Shown here piece by piece: positions 17,314 to 28,307 of a stretch of DNA of 64,000 nucleotides. Below the pieces are notes generated by a model. That model had not been told where the DNA came from. It did not search any database and saw only the letters and a list, made by a program, of their open reading frames with translations. The stretch lies in contig CAVVGE010000015.1 of assembly GCA_963747735.1 (NCBI GenBank), positions 72,998 to 136,997 on the forward strand, read 5' to 3'. How positions within the stretch are numbered: position 1 is the stretch's first letter; the number at the start of each line of letters is the position of its first letter. Source of the stretch: AP-15 sp963747735 (GTDB taxonomy: Bacteria; Pseudomonadota; Alphaproteobacteria; ATCC43930; CGMCC-115725). A program made the translations under genes and the position numbers.

Positions 17314-18540
17314 GTGGCCGGTCGTCGTCATCATAAACGGGTGCTCATCTACAGCCACGACAGCTTCGGCCTCGGCCATTTGCGCCGCTGCCGGGCGATC
17401 GCCCATGCGCTGGTCGATGCCGACCCCGCGCTGTCGGTGCTGATCTTGTCCGGGTCGCCGATCATCGGCAGCTTCGACTTCCGCTCGCGGGTAGATTTTG
17501 TGCGGGTGCCGGGCGTCATCAAGCTGCGCAACGGCGAATATGTTTCGCTCAACCTCCATATCGACATCGACGAGACGCTGGCGATGCGCTCGTCGATCAT
17601 CCGCCACACCGCCGACATCTTCGATCCGGATTTGATGATCATCGACAAGGAGCCGCTGGGTCTGCGCGGCGAGGTGCGCGACACGCTGCACCTCTTGCAG
17701 CGGCGCAAGGCGGCGGTGATCCTGGGGCTGCGCGACGTGATGGACGATCCCGACGCGCTTGAAAGCGAGTGGGCGCGCAAGAACGCGGTCCCGGCCTTGT
17801 CGGAATTTTACGACGAGATCTGGGTGTACGGCCTGCCGCAGATTTGCGACCCGCTGGCGGGGCTGAAGGTGCCGGCGAGCGTGCGCCGGCGCATGGTCTA
17901 TACCGGCTATCTGCGGCGCTCCGCCAACGAGCCGGTGCCGTCGCCCGAAACCCAGGGCATCCTCGACAGCGAGTTCCTGCTGGTCACGACCGGCGGCGGC
18001 GGCGACGGCGACGCGCTGATCGATCTGGTGCTCTGCGCCTATGAGCACGACCGCGACATTCCGCTTCCGGCGCTCCTCGTTTACGGACCCTTTATGCTGC
18101 CCGAGCAGCAGGCGGCTTTTACCGCCCGCGCGGCGCGGTTGCCGAATATCCGCGCGATCACCTTCGATGCCCGGCTCGAAGCGCTGATGGCGCGTGCCGC
18201 CGGCGTCGTCGCAATGGGCGGCTACAATACGTTTTGCGAAATCCTGTCCTTTGACAAACGAGCGCTGATCGTGCCGCGCACCGTGCCGCGGCTGGAGCAG
18301 CAGATCAGGACCGAGCGCGCCGCAGCGCTCGGCCTTGTCGCCATGCTGTCCGAAGAGGAGGGGCGCGACCCGCGGGTGATGGCGGCGGCGCTGCGCCGGC
18401 TGACCCGGCAGCCGGTGCCGTCGAGCGTGATCATCCCGGGCTTGCTCGACGGCATGCAAAACGTCAACCGGCTCGCCGGCAAATGGCTCGGGCGCGGGCG
18501 CGGCCTGCGTCCCGCCGCCGGAGCCCGATTGCGCGCCTGA
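17314..18540 (+). CDS. Glycosyltransferase, MurG/GT28-like
   Basis: About 408 residues from GTG 17314, which has a G-rich stretch 6-12 bases upstream; the frame stays open farther upstream but overlaps the divergent ABC gene. Landmarks are RVLIYSHDSFGLGHLRRCRA (acceptor-side glycine loop), LLVTTGGGGDGDALIDL, a Rossmann C-domain, and VAMGGYNTFCEILSFDKRALIVPR, which resembles the donor-binding segment of MurG-type GT-B enzymes. It shares YTGY, GGYNT-like and terminal features with the protein at 20951, so the two are paralogues. Likely a cytoplasmic or membrane-peripheral enzyme of polysaccharide synthesis. Donor and acceptor unknown. Confidence 0.82.
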   Translation: MAGRRHHKRVLIYSHDSFGLGHLRRCRAIAHALVDADPALSVLILSGSPIIGSFDFRSRVDFVRVPGVIKLRNGEYVSLNLHIDIDETLAMRSSIIRHTADIFDPDLMIIDKEPLGLRGEVRDTLHLLQRRKAAVILGLRDVMDDPDALESEWARKNAVPALSEFYDEIWVYGLPQICDPLAGLKVPASVRRRMVYTGYLRRSANEPVPSPETQGILDSEFLLVTTGGGGDGDALIDLVLCAYEHDRDIPLPALLVYGPFMLPEQQAAFTARAARLPNIRAITFDARLEALMARAAGVVAMGGYNTFCEILSFDKRALIVPRTVPRLEQQIRTERAAALGLVAMLSEEEGRDPRVMAAALRRLTRQPVPSSVIIPGLLDGMQNVNRLAGKWLGRGRGLRPAAGARLRA

Positions 18541-18543
18541 CCC

Positions 18544-19836
18544 GTGCCGGACTCGCTGGCGGCGCGCGGCGGAGGACGGGTCGCGTTTGTCCTCAAAGGG
18601 TATCCGCGGCTGTCGGAAACCTTTATCGCGCAGGAGATCCTGGCGCTCGAGCGGCGCGGCCTCGACATCCTGATCGTCTCGTTGCGCCAGCCGACCGACC
18701 GGGCGGCGCACCCGGTGCACCGCCAGATCGCGGCGGCGCTGCTCTATCTGCCGGAATACCTCTATCGGGAGCCGCGCCGGGTGGGGCGGGGCTGGCGGCG
18801 CGCGCGCCGGCGAGCCGGCTATCGCCGGGCATGGCGCATCTGGCTCGCCGATCTCTTGCGCGACCCGACCCCGAACCGGGTGCGCCGCTTTGGCCAGGCG
18901 CTGGTGCTGGCGGCCGAGCTGCCGGCCGATATCGGCCATCTCCATGCCCATTTTTTGCATACGCCGGCCTCGGTCGCGCGCTATGCGGCGCTGATCTGCG
19001 GGCTCGACTGGACGGTGTCGGCGCACGCCAAGGACATCTGGACCACACCCGGCTGGGACAAGGCGGAAAAGCTCGGATCGGCGGCGTGGGCGGTGACCTG
19101 CACCCGCGCCGGCCACGCCGATCTCGCCGCCCTGGCGCCAGACCCGAGCCGCGTCGGCCTCGTCTATCACGGGCTCGATCTCGATCTGTTTCCACCGCCG
19201 CCGCCGCGACCGCCGCGCGGCGACGGCAGCGATCCGCAGCGCCCGGTGGTGCTGCTGTCGGTCGGCCGGGCGGTCGCCAAAAAAGGCTATGACGACCTGC
19301 TCTCGGCGCTGGCGCTGCTGCCCGACGGGCTTCTCTGGCGCCTCGTCCATATCGGCGGCGGCGCGCTGGCGGCGGCGCTGCGGCGCCGGGCCGGCGAGCT
19401 GGGCTTGGCGCAGCGTATCGGCTGGCGCGGCGCCTTGCCGCAACCCGAGGTGCTCGACGCCTATCGCGCCGCCGATCTCTTTGTGCTCGCCGCCAAGATC
19501 GGGCCCGACGGCGACCGCGACGGCCTGCCCAATGTGCTGATGGAGGCGCAGAGCCAGCGCCTCGCCTGCATTGCGACAAGGGTGTCGGGGATCCCCGAGC
19601 TGATCGAGGATGGCGCGACCGGCGTCCTCGTCCCGCCGGCCGACCCGCCGGCGCTCGCCGCGGCGCTCGAAAGCTTGATCGGCGACCCGGTCCGGCGCGC
19701 GGCTCTCGGGCTCGCCGGCGAGCAACGGGTGCGCACCGCCTTTGCGATGCAACGCGGCATCGACGCGCTCGCCCGCCGCTTTGGCTTGCCGGCGGCAGCA
19801 CCCGTTGGCGCGCCGCAATCGATCGACGCCGGCTGA
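18544..19836 (+). CDS. Glycosyltransferase family 4
   Basis: 430 residues from GTG 18544, 3 bp after the previous stop. RVAFVLKGYPRLSETFIAQE is the N-terminal motif of exopolysaccharide GT4 enzymes of the colanic-acid WcaL type; HLHAHFLHTPASVARY and VSAHAKDIWTT follow. The C-domain has VLLSVGRAVAKKGYDDLLSAL and an EX7E-like region GLPNVLMEAQSQRLACIATRV. A GT-B retaining transferase acting on a growing sugar chain at the cytoplasmic face is expected. It is followed after 11 bp by another GT4 gene. Confidence 0.9.
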   Translation: MPDSLAARGGGRVAFVLKGYPRLSETFIAQEILALERRGLDILIVSLRQPTDRAAHPVHRQIAAALLYLPEYLYREPRRVGRGWRRARRRAGYRRAWRIWLADLLRDPTPNRVRRFGQALVLAAELPADIGHLHAHFLHTPASVARYAALICGLDWTVSAHAKDIWTTPGWDKAEKLGSAAWAVTCTRAGHADLAALAPDPSRVGLVYHGLDLDLFPPPPPRPPRGDGSDPQRPVVLLSVGRAVAKKGYDDLLSALALLPDGLLWRLVHIGGGALAAALRRRAGELGLAQRIGWRGALPQPEVLDAYRAADLFVLAAKIGPDGDRDGLPNVLMEAQSQRLACIATRVSGIPELIEDGATGVLVPPADPPALAAALESLIGDPVRRAALGLAGEQRVRTAFAMQRGIDALARRFGLPAAAPVGAPQSIDAG

Positions 19837-19847
19837 GCCGCGGCGCG

Positions 19848-20954
19848 ATGCGGATCGCGTTTTATGCGCCGCTAAAGCCGCCGGACCATCCGGTGCCGTC
19901 GGGCGACCGGCGCATGGCGCAGCTCTTTCTGGCCGCGCTCAGAGGGGCCGGTCACGAGCCGGCGCTGGCGGCGCGCCTGCGCAGCTTCGAGGGACCGGGC
20001 AACGCGCCGCGGCAGGAGCGGCTGGCGGCGCTCGGGCGCAAGCTCGCCCTCCGGTATCTGCGCCAGTGCCGCGCCGCGCCGCAGACGGCACCCGAGCTGT
20101 GGTTCACCTACCACATCTACCACAAGGCACCCGACTGGCTCGGCCCGACCGTCGCCGCCGGGCTCGGCATTCCCTATGTCGTGGCCGAAGCCTCGTTTGC
20201 GCCAAAGCAGTCCGCCGGGCGCTGGGCCTTGGGGCATCGCGCCGCGGAGCAGGCGATCCGGCAGGCCGCCGCGGTCATCGGCCTCAACCCCGCCGATCGC
20301 GGCTGCGTCTTGCCGCTGCTGCGCACCGCGGCGCAATGGGTGGCGATGACGCCGTTTCTCGACGCCCGCGCGCTGCCGGTGCGGACGGGGTCTGGCGGCG
20401 GCGCGCCGCGGTTGATCGCCGTCGCGATGATGCGGCCGGGCGACAAGCTCGCCTCCTATCGCGTCCTCGGCGCCGCGCTGGCGCGGCTTTGCGATCTCCC
20501 TTGGTCGCTGGAGGTGGTCGGCGACGGCGCGGCGCGGCCCGATGTCGAGCGTGCGCTGGCGCCGCTCGGCAATCGTGTGCGGTGGTCGGGCGCGCTCGAC
20601 GCCGATCATGTCGCCCGGCGGCTCGCGGCGGCCGATCTCTGCGTTTGGCCGGCGGTCAACGAGGCCTTTGGCATGGCCTTGCTCGAAGCCCAGGCGGTGG
20701 GGCTGCCGGTGGTGGCGGGGTTGGCGGGCGGGGTCGGCGAGGTCGTTGCGAGCGGGCTGACGGGGCTCCTTGTCGCGCCGGGCGACCCGGCGGCGTTCGC
20801 CGCTGCGGTGCGCGAGCTGCTGGCCGACCGCGAACGGCTCGCCGCCTTTGGCGCCGCGGCGCGGCAGCGCGTGCTGGCCCGCCACGATGTTGCCGGCGCC
20901 GCCCGCCGGCTCGACGAAATCTTCGACGGCTTATGCCGGCGGCAGGCGGCGTGA
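19848..20954 (+). CDS. Glycosyltransferase family 4 (second copy)
   Basis: 368 residues from ATG 19848. MRIAFYAPLKPPDHPVPSGD is a typical GT4 start, FTYHIYHKAPDWLGP and ERALAPLGNRVRWSGALD follow, and the C-domain has WPAVNEAFGMALLEAQAVGL, the EX7E donor-binding motif, and GVGEVVASGLTGLLVAPGD. It is distinct from the neighbour at 18544 and presumably adds a different residue. The stop codon overlaps the next GTG start by one GTGA, so the two proteins are probably made together. Confidence 0.9.
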   Translation: MRIAFYAPLKPPDHPVPSGDRRMAQLFLAALRGAGHEPALAARLRSFEGPGNAPRQERLAALGRKLALRYLRQCRAAPQTAPELWFTYHIYHKAPDWLGPTVAAGLGIPYVVAEASFAPKQSAGRWALGHRAAEQAIRQAAAVIGLNPADRGCVLPLLRTAAQWVAMTPFLDARALPVRTGSGGGAPRLIAVAMMRPGDKLASYRVLGAALARLCDLPWSLEVVGDGAARPDVERALAPLGNRVRWSGALDADHVARRLAAADLCVWPAVNEAFGMALLEAQAVGLPVVAGLAGGVGEVVASGLTGLLVAPGDPAAFAAAVRELLADRERLAAFGAAARQRVLARHDVAGAARRLDEIFDGLCRRQAA

Positions 20955-22147
20955 CCCCTTCGGTCCTCTTCTACGTCCAGCATCTGCTCGGGATCGGGCA
21001 TGCCCGGCGCGCCATGCATCTCGCCGCGGCAATGCGGTCCGAGGGGATGGCGGTGACCGTCGTTGCGGGCGGCGAGCCGGTGCCGTCCTTTGGTATCCCG
21101 GACGCGGCCCTGGTCCAGCTGCCGCCGATCCGGGCGCGCGATGCGGGGTTCAAACACCTCGTCGATAGCGCCGGCAACCCAATCGACGACCGGCTGCGCG
21201 AGGCGCGACGGGAGGCGCTGCTGGCCGCGTTTGCCGCGGCGCGGCCCGATGCGCTGATACTGGAGGCGTTTCCGTTTGGCCGCCGCGCCTTTCGCTTTGA
21301 GCTCGACCCGCTGATCGAGGCGGCGCGCAGGCGCGAGCCGCCCGCTCTTGTCTTGTGCTCGCTGCGCGACATCGTCGTGATGCCGGACGATCCGCGCCGC
21401 CAGCGCGACATCCTCGACCGGGTGCGGGCCGATTTCGATGCGGTGCTGGTGCATGGCGACCCGAGCCTCGTCCGGCTCGACGAAAGCTTCCCGCCCGCGG
21501 CAGAGCTCGGCCGGCGCCTGATCTATACCGGCTATGTCGCCGCCTCCGGCCAAACCGCGGAAGGCGCCGAGGGCGCCGGCGAGGTCCTGGTGTCGGCCGG
21601 CGGCGGCGCGGTCGGCGGCAGATTGCTGGCGGCGGCGCTCGAAGCGCGGCGCCGGGGCTGCCTCGCCGATTTGCCGTGGCGGCTCCTCGCCGGCCCCAAT
21701 CTGCCGCAATCCGAATACGCAGCGCTGGCGCAAGACCTGCCCGGCCGCGTCATGCTCGAACGCTATCGCGCCGACTTCCCGCAGATGCTGCGGCATTGCC
21801 GGGTTTCGATCAGCCAGGCCGGGTACAACACCGTGCTCGACATTCTCGCCGCCCGCTGTCCCGCCGTGCTGGTGCCGTTTGCCGCCGAGCGCGAGACCGA
21901 GCAGGCGCTGCGCGCCGAAAAGCTCGCCGGGCGCGGCGTCGTCGAGATCGTCGCCGAGCGCGAGCTCACGGCCGGCCGGCTCGCCGCGGCGATCGAGCGC
22001 AGCCTCGGCCGGCGCCCGCCGAGGCTCGCCATCGACACCGCGGGGGCCCCGCGCAGCGCGCGGATCGTGGCCCAAATGATCGCCGGGCGCGCGAGCGGCG
22101 TTCGGAATTTTGTAACGCGGGCGAGTGATTGTATGATCGGTCGATGA
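20951..22147 (+). CDS. Glycosyltransferase, MurG/GT28-like (paralogue of the one at 17314)
   Basis: About 398 residues from GTG 20951, which overlaps the preceding stop as GTGA; ATG 20933 in the same frame is an alternative. SVLFYVQHLLGIGHARRAMH is the N-terminal loop, LIYTGYVAASG marks the domain linker, and ISQAGYNTVLDILAARCPAV is the MurG-like donor segment. Order and motifs parallel the gene at 17314, so the two MurG-like genes bracket two GT4 genes. The stop overlaps the next ATG (ATGA). Substrate unknown. Confidence 0.82.
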   Translation: MTPSVLFYVQHLLGIGHARRAMHLAAAMRSEGMAVTVVAGGEPVPSFGIPDAALVQLPPIRARDAGFKHLVDSAGNPIDDRLREARREALLAAFAAARPDALILEAFPFGRRAFRFELDPLIEAARRREPPALVLCSLRDIVVMPDDPRRQRDILDRVRADFDAVLVHGDPSLVRLDESFPPAAELGRRLIYTGYVAASGQTAEGAEGAGEVLVSAGGGAVGGRLLAAALEARRRGCLADLPWRLLAGPNLPQSEYAALAQDLPGRVMLERYRADFPQMLRHCRVSISQAGYNTVLDILAARCPAVLVPFAAERETEQALRAEKLAGRGVVEIVAERELTAGRLAAAIERSLGRRPPRLAIDTAGAPRSARIVAQMIAGRASGVRNFVTRASDCMIGR

Positions 22148-22953
22148 TCGATTTGCCGCGCGCCACCGAGACGCCGGTCGCGAGCGCGGGGTGGCGCGAT
22201 CTGGAAGAGGAGCTCGAGCTCTGGGAGGAAACCGGCCGGATGGCCACCTTGTGGTGGCGCGACGACGATGCGGCGGCGGCGAGCGAGCGGCTCGACCGGT
22301 TGCTGGCGCTCGCCGGGGGCGTGCCGTTGGCGCTCGCCGTGATCCCGGCGGCGGCGGAGCCTGGCCTCGCACGGCGGCTTGCCGGGATGCCGTCGGTTGC
22401 GGTGCTGCAGCATGGCTGGCGTCATCTCAACCACGCCCTCGACCGCAAAAAAAGCGAGTTTCCGCCGAGCCGCCAGCGCGCTGCGGTCGCTGCCGATCTC
22501 GGCGCCGGCCGGATGCGGCTCGGGCAGCTCTTCGGCGCGACCGCGCTCGCCGTCCTGGCGCCGCCTTGGAACCGATTCGACGATGCCTTTTTGCCGGTCC
22601 TCGCCGATCGCGGCATCGGCGCGCTCTCCCGGATCAAGGCTAGGCGGACGGCATGGCCGGCGCCGGATGTGATCGAGGCCAATGTCCACGTCGATCTCGT
22701 CGCGTGGCGCGGCGATCGCGGATTTGTCGGCGAGGGAGCGGCGCTTGCCGGGATTGTCGGGCATTTGCGCGGGCGTCGGCGGGGCCGCTGCGACCCCGGC
22801 GAGCCGACTGGAATTTTGACCCATCATTTGGTGCAGGACGAGCGGGCCGAGGCTTTTCTTACCCGGCTCGTGGCGGTGACCCGCGCCTGTCGGGCGGCGC
22901 GGTGGCTCGATGCGCGCGCCGTGTTCGGCGCCGCGGATGGCGGCTGCGAATGA
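22144..22953 (+). CDS. Polysaccharide-deacetylase-like protein
   Basis: 269 residues from ATG 22144. WWRDDDAAAASERLDRLLAL matches the acidic first motif of the NodB/polysaccharide-deacetylase fold, AVLQHGWRHLNHA supplies the paired histidines of the metal site, and LAPPWNRFDD matches a later motif. The C-terminus contains LTHHLVQDERAEAFL. No signal peptide is visible, so it may act in the cytoplasm, which is unusual for deacetylases of exported polymers. Bounded by ATGA overlaps on both sides. Activity on N-acetyl sugars is inferred from fold and neighbours. Confidence 0.75.
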   Translation: MIDLPRATETPVASAGWRDLEEELELWEETGRMATLWWRDDDAAAASERLDRLLALAGGVPLALAVIPAAAEPGLARRLAGMPSVAVLQHGWRHLNHALDRKKSEFPPSRQRAAVAADLGAGRMRLGQLFGATALAVLAPPWNRFDDAFLPVLADRGIGALSRIKARRTAWPAPDVIEANVHVDLVAWRGDRGFVGEGAALAGIVGHLRGRRRGRCDPGEPTGILTHHLVQDERAEAFLTRLVAVTRACRAARWLDARAVFGAADGGCE

Positions 22954-23425
22954 GCCAGCACGCCTATCCGAGCTCGGCGATGATCGGCGATTACGCGCGC
23001 GCCGCCGCCGGTCTGCTGCCGAGTGCCGCGATCCTGGCGACGATGCCGCTGGCATCGCCCGCCGCCGCCGTGCTGGCGGCGCTGACCGCGCTCTTCGGGG
23101 TGTTCGGCCTGCGCACCGCGCTGCGCCACGGCACGCGGCTGGAGCTGAGCGAGACCGGCCTCGTCGCCGCGGGGCCGCTCGGCGCGGCGATCCCTTGGGC
23201 CGAGCTCGACCGCATCAAGCTCGCCTATTATTCGACCCGGCGCGACCGCAAAGCGGGCTGGATGCAGCTCGAGTTGCGGGCCGGCCGATCGACGCTGCGC
23301 CTCGACAGCCGGATCGAGGGGTTTGCCCTCGTGGTCGAGCGGGCGGCCGCGGCGGCGCGGGGTCGCGGCCTGGTCTTGAGCGCGGCGACCACCTCCAATC
23401 TCGAAGCTCTCGGGCGAGGTGCGGT

Positions 23426-23429
<4 letters not shown>
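22950..23429 (+). CDS. Small membrane protein, PH-like, uncharacterised
   Basis: 159 residues. Two adjacent hydrophobic helices (AAAGLLPSAAILATMPLA and AAAVLAALTALFGVFGL) are followed by a soluble beta-rich part with TRLELSETGLVAAGPLGAAI and LDRIKLAYYSTRRDRKAGW. The arrangement resembles bacterial PH-domain membrane proteins, but I do not recognise a named family. It lies between the deacetylase (ATGA overlap) and the importer ATPase (GTGA overlap), so it links the sugar block to the transporter genes in one overlapping chain. Confidence 0.65.
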
Positions 23430-25330
<1,901 letters not shown>

Positions 25331-25334
25331 GCGA

Positions 25335-27293
25335 GTGGCTGTGGCGCAGGCGCGGCGGACCGGCTGGCGGGCGGCGGTGTGCGCCGCGCTGCTGCTGGCA
25401 GCAGCCGGGGCGCGAGCCGATGGGCTGAAGGAGACGCCGTTTTTTGCCAAAGCGGTAGCGGCCGGCAAATTGCCCAAGGTCGAAGACCGGGTGCCGCAGG
25501 AGCCGGCCGTCGCTCATCCCGACCTCGCCGGCAAGCCGGGCGGCGAATTGCGGATGCTGATGGCCGGGCCAAAGGACACCCGGATGATGGTGGTCTACGC
25601 CTACGCCCGGCTCGTCGGCTATACGCCCAAGCTCGAATTGCAGCCCGATATCGTGAAATCGATCGATGTCCAAGGCGGCCGCATCTTTACCTTTCATCTG
25701 CGTAAAGGAATGAAATGGTCGGACGGCCAGCCCTTTACCGCCGAAGATTTCCGCTATTGGTTCGAGGACGTGGCGCAGAACCCGCAATTGTCGCCATCGG
25801 GCCTGCCGGTGACGATGCTGCCGGAGGGCCAGCCGCCGCGCTTCGAAGTGTTGGACGACACGACGGTCCGCTATAGCTGGGAGCGCCCGAACCCGCTGTT
25901 TTTGCCCAATATCGCCGGCCCCGACCCGCTCTTTATTTATTGCCCTGCGCATTATCTGAAGCAGTTTCACGAGAAATATGCCGATCCGACGGCGCTGAAG
26001 GCAATGATAAAAAAGGCCAAGGTGCGCAACTGGTCGGCCTTGCACACCCGCCTCGGCAACATGTACCGCAACGACAACCCCAATCTGCCGTCGCTCGATC
26101 CCTGGGTCCTGAAGACCAAGCCGCCGGCCGAGCGCGTCGTCTTCGATCGCAACCCCTATTACTATCGGGTGGACGGCAAGGGGCATCAGCTGCCCTATAT
26201 CGACCGCGTCGTCATGAACATGGCCGACAGCAAGATCATCCCGGCCAAGACCGGCGCCGGCGAAAGCGATCTGCAAGGCCGCTATTTGCGTTTCGACAAC
26301 TATACTTTCTTAAAGCAGAGCGAGGCGCGCAACGACTTCCAAGTACGGCTGTGGCGCACCGGCCCCGGCAGCCAGCTGGCGCTTTATCCGAACCTCAACG
26401 TCAACGATCCCGTGTGGCGCGCGCTGGTGCGCGACGGGCGCTTTCGCCGCGCCTTGTCGCTCGCGGTCGACCGGCACGAGATCAACCAGGTGATCTATTT
26501 CGGGCTGGCGATCGAGGGCCAGAACACGGTCCTGCCGCTGAGCCCGCTCTACCAGCCGCAATACCGTTCGGCCTGGGCGAGCTACGACATCGCCAAGGCC
26601 AACGATCTGCTCGACCGGATCGGGTTGAAAAAAGGCGGCGGCGGTGTCCGCGAGCTGCCTGACGGCCGGCCGATGGACATTATTGTCGAGGATGCCGGTA
26701 AATCGACCGAGCAATCCGATGTGCTCGAGCTGGTCCGCGATTCCTGGCGGCTGATCGGCATTCGCCTCTATGCGAAGCCGTCGCAGCTGACCCTGTTCCG
26801 ACGGCGGGTGTTTGCCGGGGAAACCTTGATGTCGATCGACAAGGGCATCGAGAACGGTCTGGCCAATGCGTCCTCCTCGCCCTGGGAGTTCGCGCCGACC
26901 AGCCAGCAGCAGCTCGAATGGCCGAAATGGGGCCAGTATTACGAGACCAAGGGAAAAGCCGGCGAGGCCCCGGAGCTGCCCGCAGCGGTGCGCTTGAAAG
27001 AGCTCTACCAGAATTGGCTGGGATCGACCTCGCGCGAGGCGCAGACGCAGATTTGGCACGAAATGCTGCAAAGCTGGGCTGACGAGGTCTTTTCGATCGG
27101 CACCGTCGCCGGGGTGCTGCAGCCGGTCGTGGTCAGCAACAAATTGCGCAACGTGCCGGAAAAAGGGATCTGGAACTGGGACCCCGGCGCCTATTTCGGC
27201 ATCTACAAGCCGGACCAGTTCTGGTTCGACAACAGCGCGGCACATGTCAAATCGGCATCGGCCGGCGCCGTGCCGCCGAGCGCGACCCGCTGA
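25335..27293 (+). CDS. Extracellular substrate-binding protein, family 5
   Basis: About 652 residues. A cleavable signal peptide with a basic start and hydrophobic core (RAAVCAALLLAAAGARA) precedes mature DGLKETPFF. SBP family 5 marks include LRKGMKWSDGQPFTAEDFRYWFEDV, RFRRALSLAVDRHEINQVIY and a C-terminal WNWDPGAYFGIYKPDQFWFD. The fold binds peptides or other oligomers in the periplasm. GTG 25335 is the first start after the ATPase stop; GTG 25341 is also possible. The length exceeds DppA (about 530) and is closer to YejA-like binding proteins. Ligand unknown. Confidence 0.9.
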   Translation: MAVAQARRTGWRAAVCAALLLAAAGARADGLKETPFFAKAVAAGKLPKVEDRVPQEPAVAHPDLAGKPGGELRMLMAGPKDTRMMVVYAYARLVGYTPKLELQPDIVKSIDVQGGRIFTFHLRKGMKWSDGQPFTAEDFRYWFEDVAQNPQLSPSGLPVTMLPEGQPPRFEVLDDTTVRYSWERPNPLFLPNIAGPDPLFIYCPAHYLKQFHEKYADPTALKAMIKKAKVRNWSALHTRLGNMYRNDNPNLPSLDPWVLKTKPPAERVVFDRNPYYYRVDGKGHQLPYIDRVVMNMADSKIIPAKTGAGESDLQGRYLRFDNYTFLKQSEARNDFQVRLWRTGPGSQLALYPNLNVNDPVWRALVRDGRFRRALSLAVDRHEINQVIYFGLAIEGQNTVLPLSPLYQPQYRSAWASYDIAKANDLLDRIGLKKGGGGVRELPDGRPMDIIVEDAGKSTEQSDVLELVRDSWRLIGIRLYAKPSQLTLFRRRVFAGETLMSIDKGIENGLANASSSPWEFAPTSQQQLEWPKWGQYYETKGKAGEAPELPAAVRLKELYQNWLGSTSREAQTQIWHEMLQSWADEVFSIGTVAGVLQPVVVSNKLRNVPEKGIWNWDPGAYFGIYKPDQFWFDNSAAHVKSASAGAVPPSATR

Positions 27294-27308
27294 GAGGCCG
27301 GACCGACC

Positions 27309-28307
27309 ATGCTCAACTACATCATCCACCGCATCCTGATCATGATCCCGACGCTGATCGCGATCAGCGTCGTCATCTTTACGATCATCAATCTGCCGCA
27401 GGGCAACTACTTCACTACTTACGTTGCCGAATTGCAGGAAACCGGCGAGCCCGCCGACCTCGCCAAGATCCATTTTCTCGAAACCGAATACGGCTTCGAC
27501 CGGCCGTTATGGGAGCAATACCTTTATTGGGCAAAGGGGTTGCTGCACGGCGATATGGGTTTTTCTTTTTCGTACAACCTGCCGGTCAACGAGGTGGTCG
27601 GCGACCGGATGCTCCTGACCTTTATCGTTTCGTTTACGACGATCGTCTTTACCTATCTCGTCGCATTCCCGATCGGGGTTTATTCGGCGACCCACCAATA
27701 TAGCTGGACCGACCACCTCTTGACCTTGATCGGGTTTCTCGGCTTGGCGACGCCGAGCTTTTTGCTGGCTCTCGTGCTGCTCTATTTGGCGAACGTCTAT
27801 TTCGGGATTTCGATCGGCGGCTTGATGGACCCGCGCTATCTCGACAAGCCGTGGACCTGGCCGAAATTCCTGTCGCTGCTGGGGCATTTGTGGATCCCGG
27901 TCATCGTCATCGGCATGGCCGGCACCGCCGGCATGATCCGCCGTCTGCGCGCCAACCTGCTCGACGAATTGCAAAAGCAATATGTCGTGACCGCCCGCGC
28001 CAAGGGCCTGCCGCCGGTGCGGCTGTTGTTCAAATACCCGCTGCGGATGTCGTTGAACCCGTTTATCTCCGATATCGGCTCGCTGCTGCCGCAGGTGATT
28101 TCGGGGGCGGCGATCGTCTCGGTGGTGATGTCGCTGCCGACCACCGGTCCGATGCTGCTCGAAGCGCTGCGCAGCCAGGACATGTATCTCGCCGGCTCGT
28201 TTCTGATGTTTATGGCGTTTATGACGGTGATCGGCGTGTTTGTTTCCGACATGGCGCTGGCGGTGCTCGACCCGCGCATCCGGCTTCAAGCCGGGCGGCG
28301 GCATTGA
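27309..28307 (+). CDS. Oligopeptide-type ABC importer permease, DppB/YejB-like
   Basis: 332 residues starting MLNYIIHRILIMIPTLIAIS, the standard N-terminal helix of DppB-type permeases. FLETEYGFDRPLWEQYLYW and the coupling-helix segment YVVTARAKGLPPVRLLFKYPLR (in part the EAA loop) are present, with six predicted helices. It begins 15 bp after the binding-protein gene and its stop overlaps the next TTG start. It forms the membrane channel with the next protein. Confidence 0.93.
   Translation: MLNYIIHRILIMIPTLIAISVVIFTIINLPQGNYFTTYVAELQETGEPADLAKIHFLETEYGFDRPLWEQYLYWAKGLLHGDMGFSFSYNLPVNEVVGDRMLLTFIVSFTTIVFTYLVAFPIGVYSATHQYSWTDHLLTLIGFLGLATPSFLLALVLLYLANVYFGISIGGLMDPRYLDKPWTWPKFLSLLGHLWIPVIVIGMAGTAGMIRRLRANLLDELQKQYVVTARAKGLPPVRLLFKYPLRMSLNPFISDIGSLLPQVISGAAIVSVVMSLPTTGPMLLEALRSQDMYLAGSFLMFMAFMTVIGVFVSDMALAVLDPRIRLQAGRRH

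Noticed and set aside
17284..19818. 844-codon minus-strand open frame across two glycosyltransferases
   Set aside because: No recognisable motif; the plus strand carries GT-B signatures over the same span.
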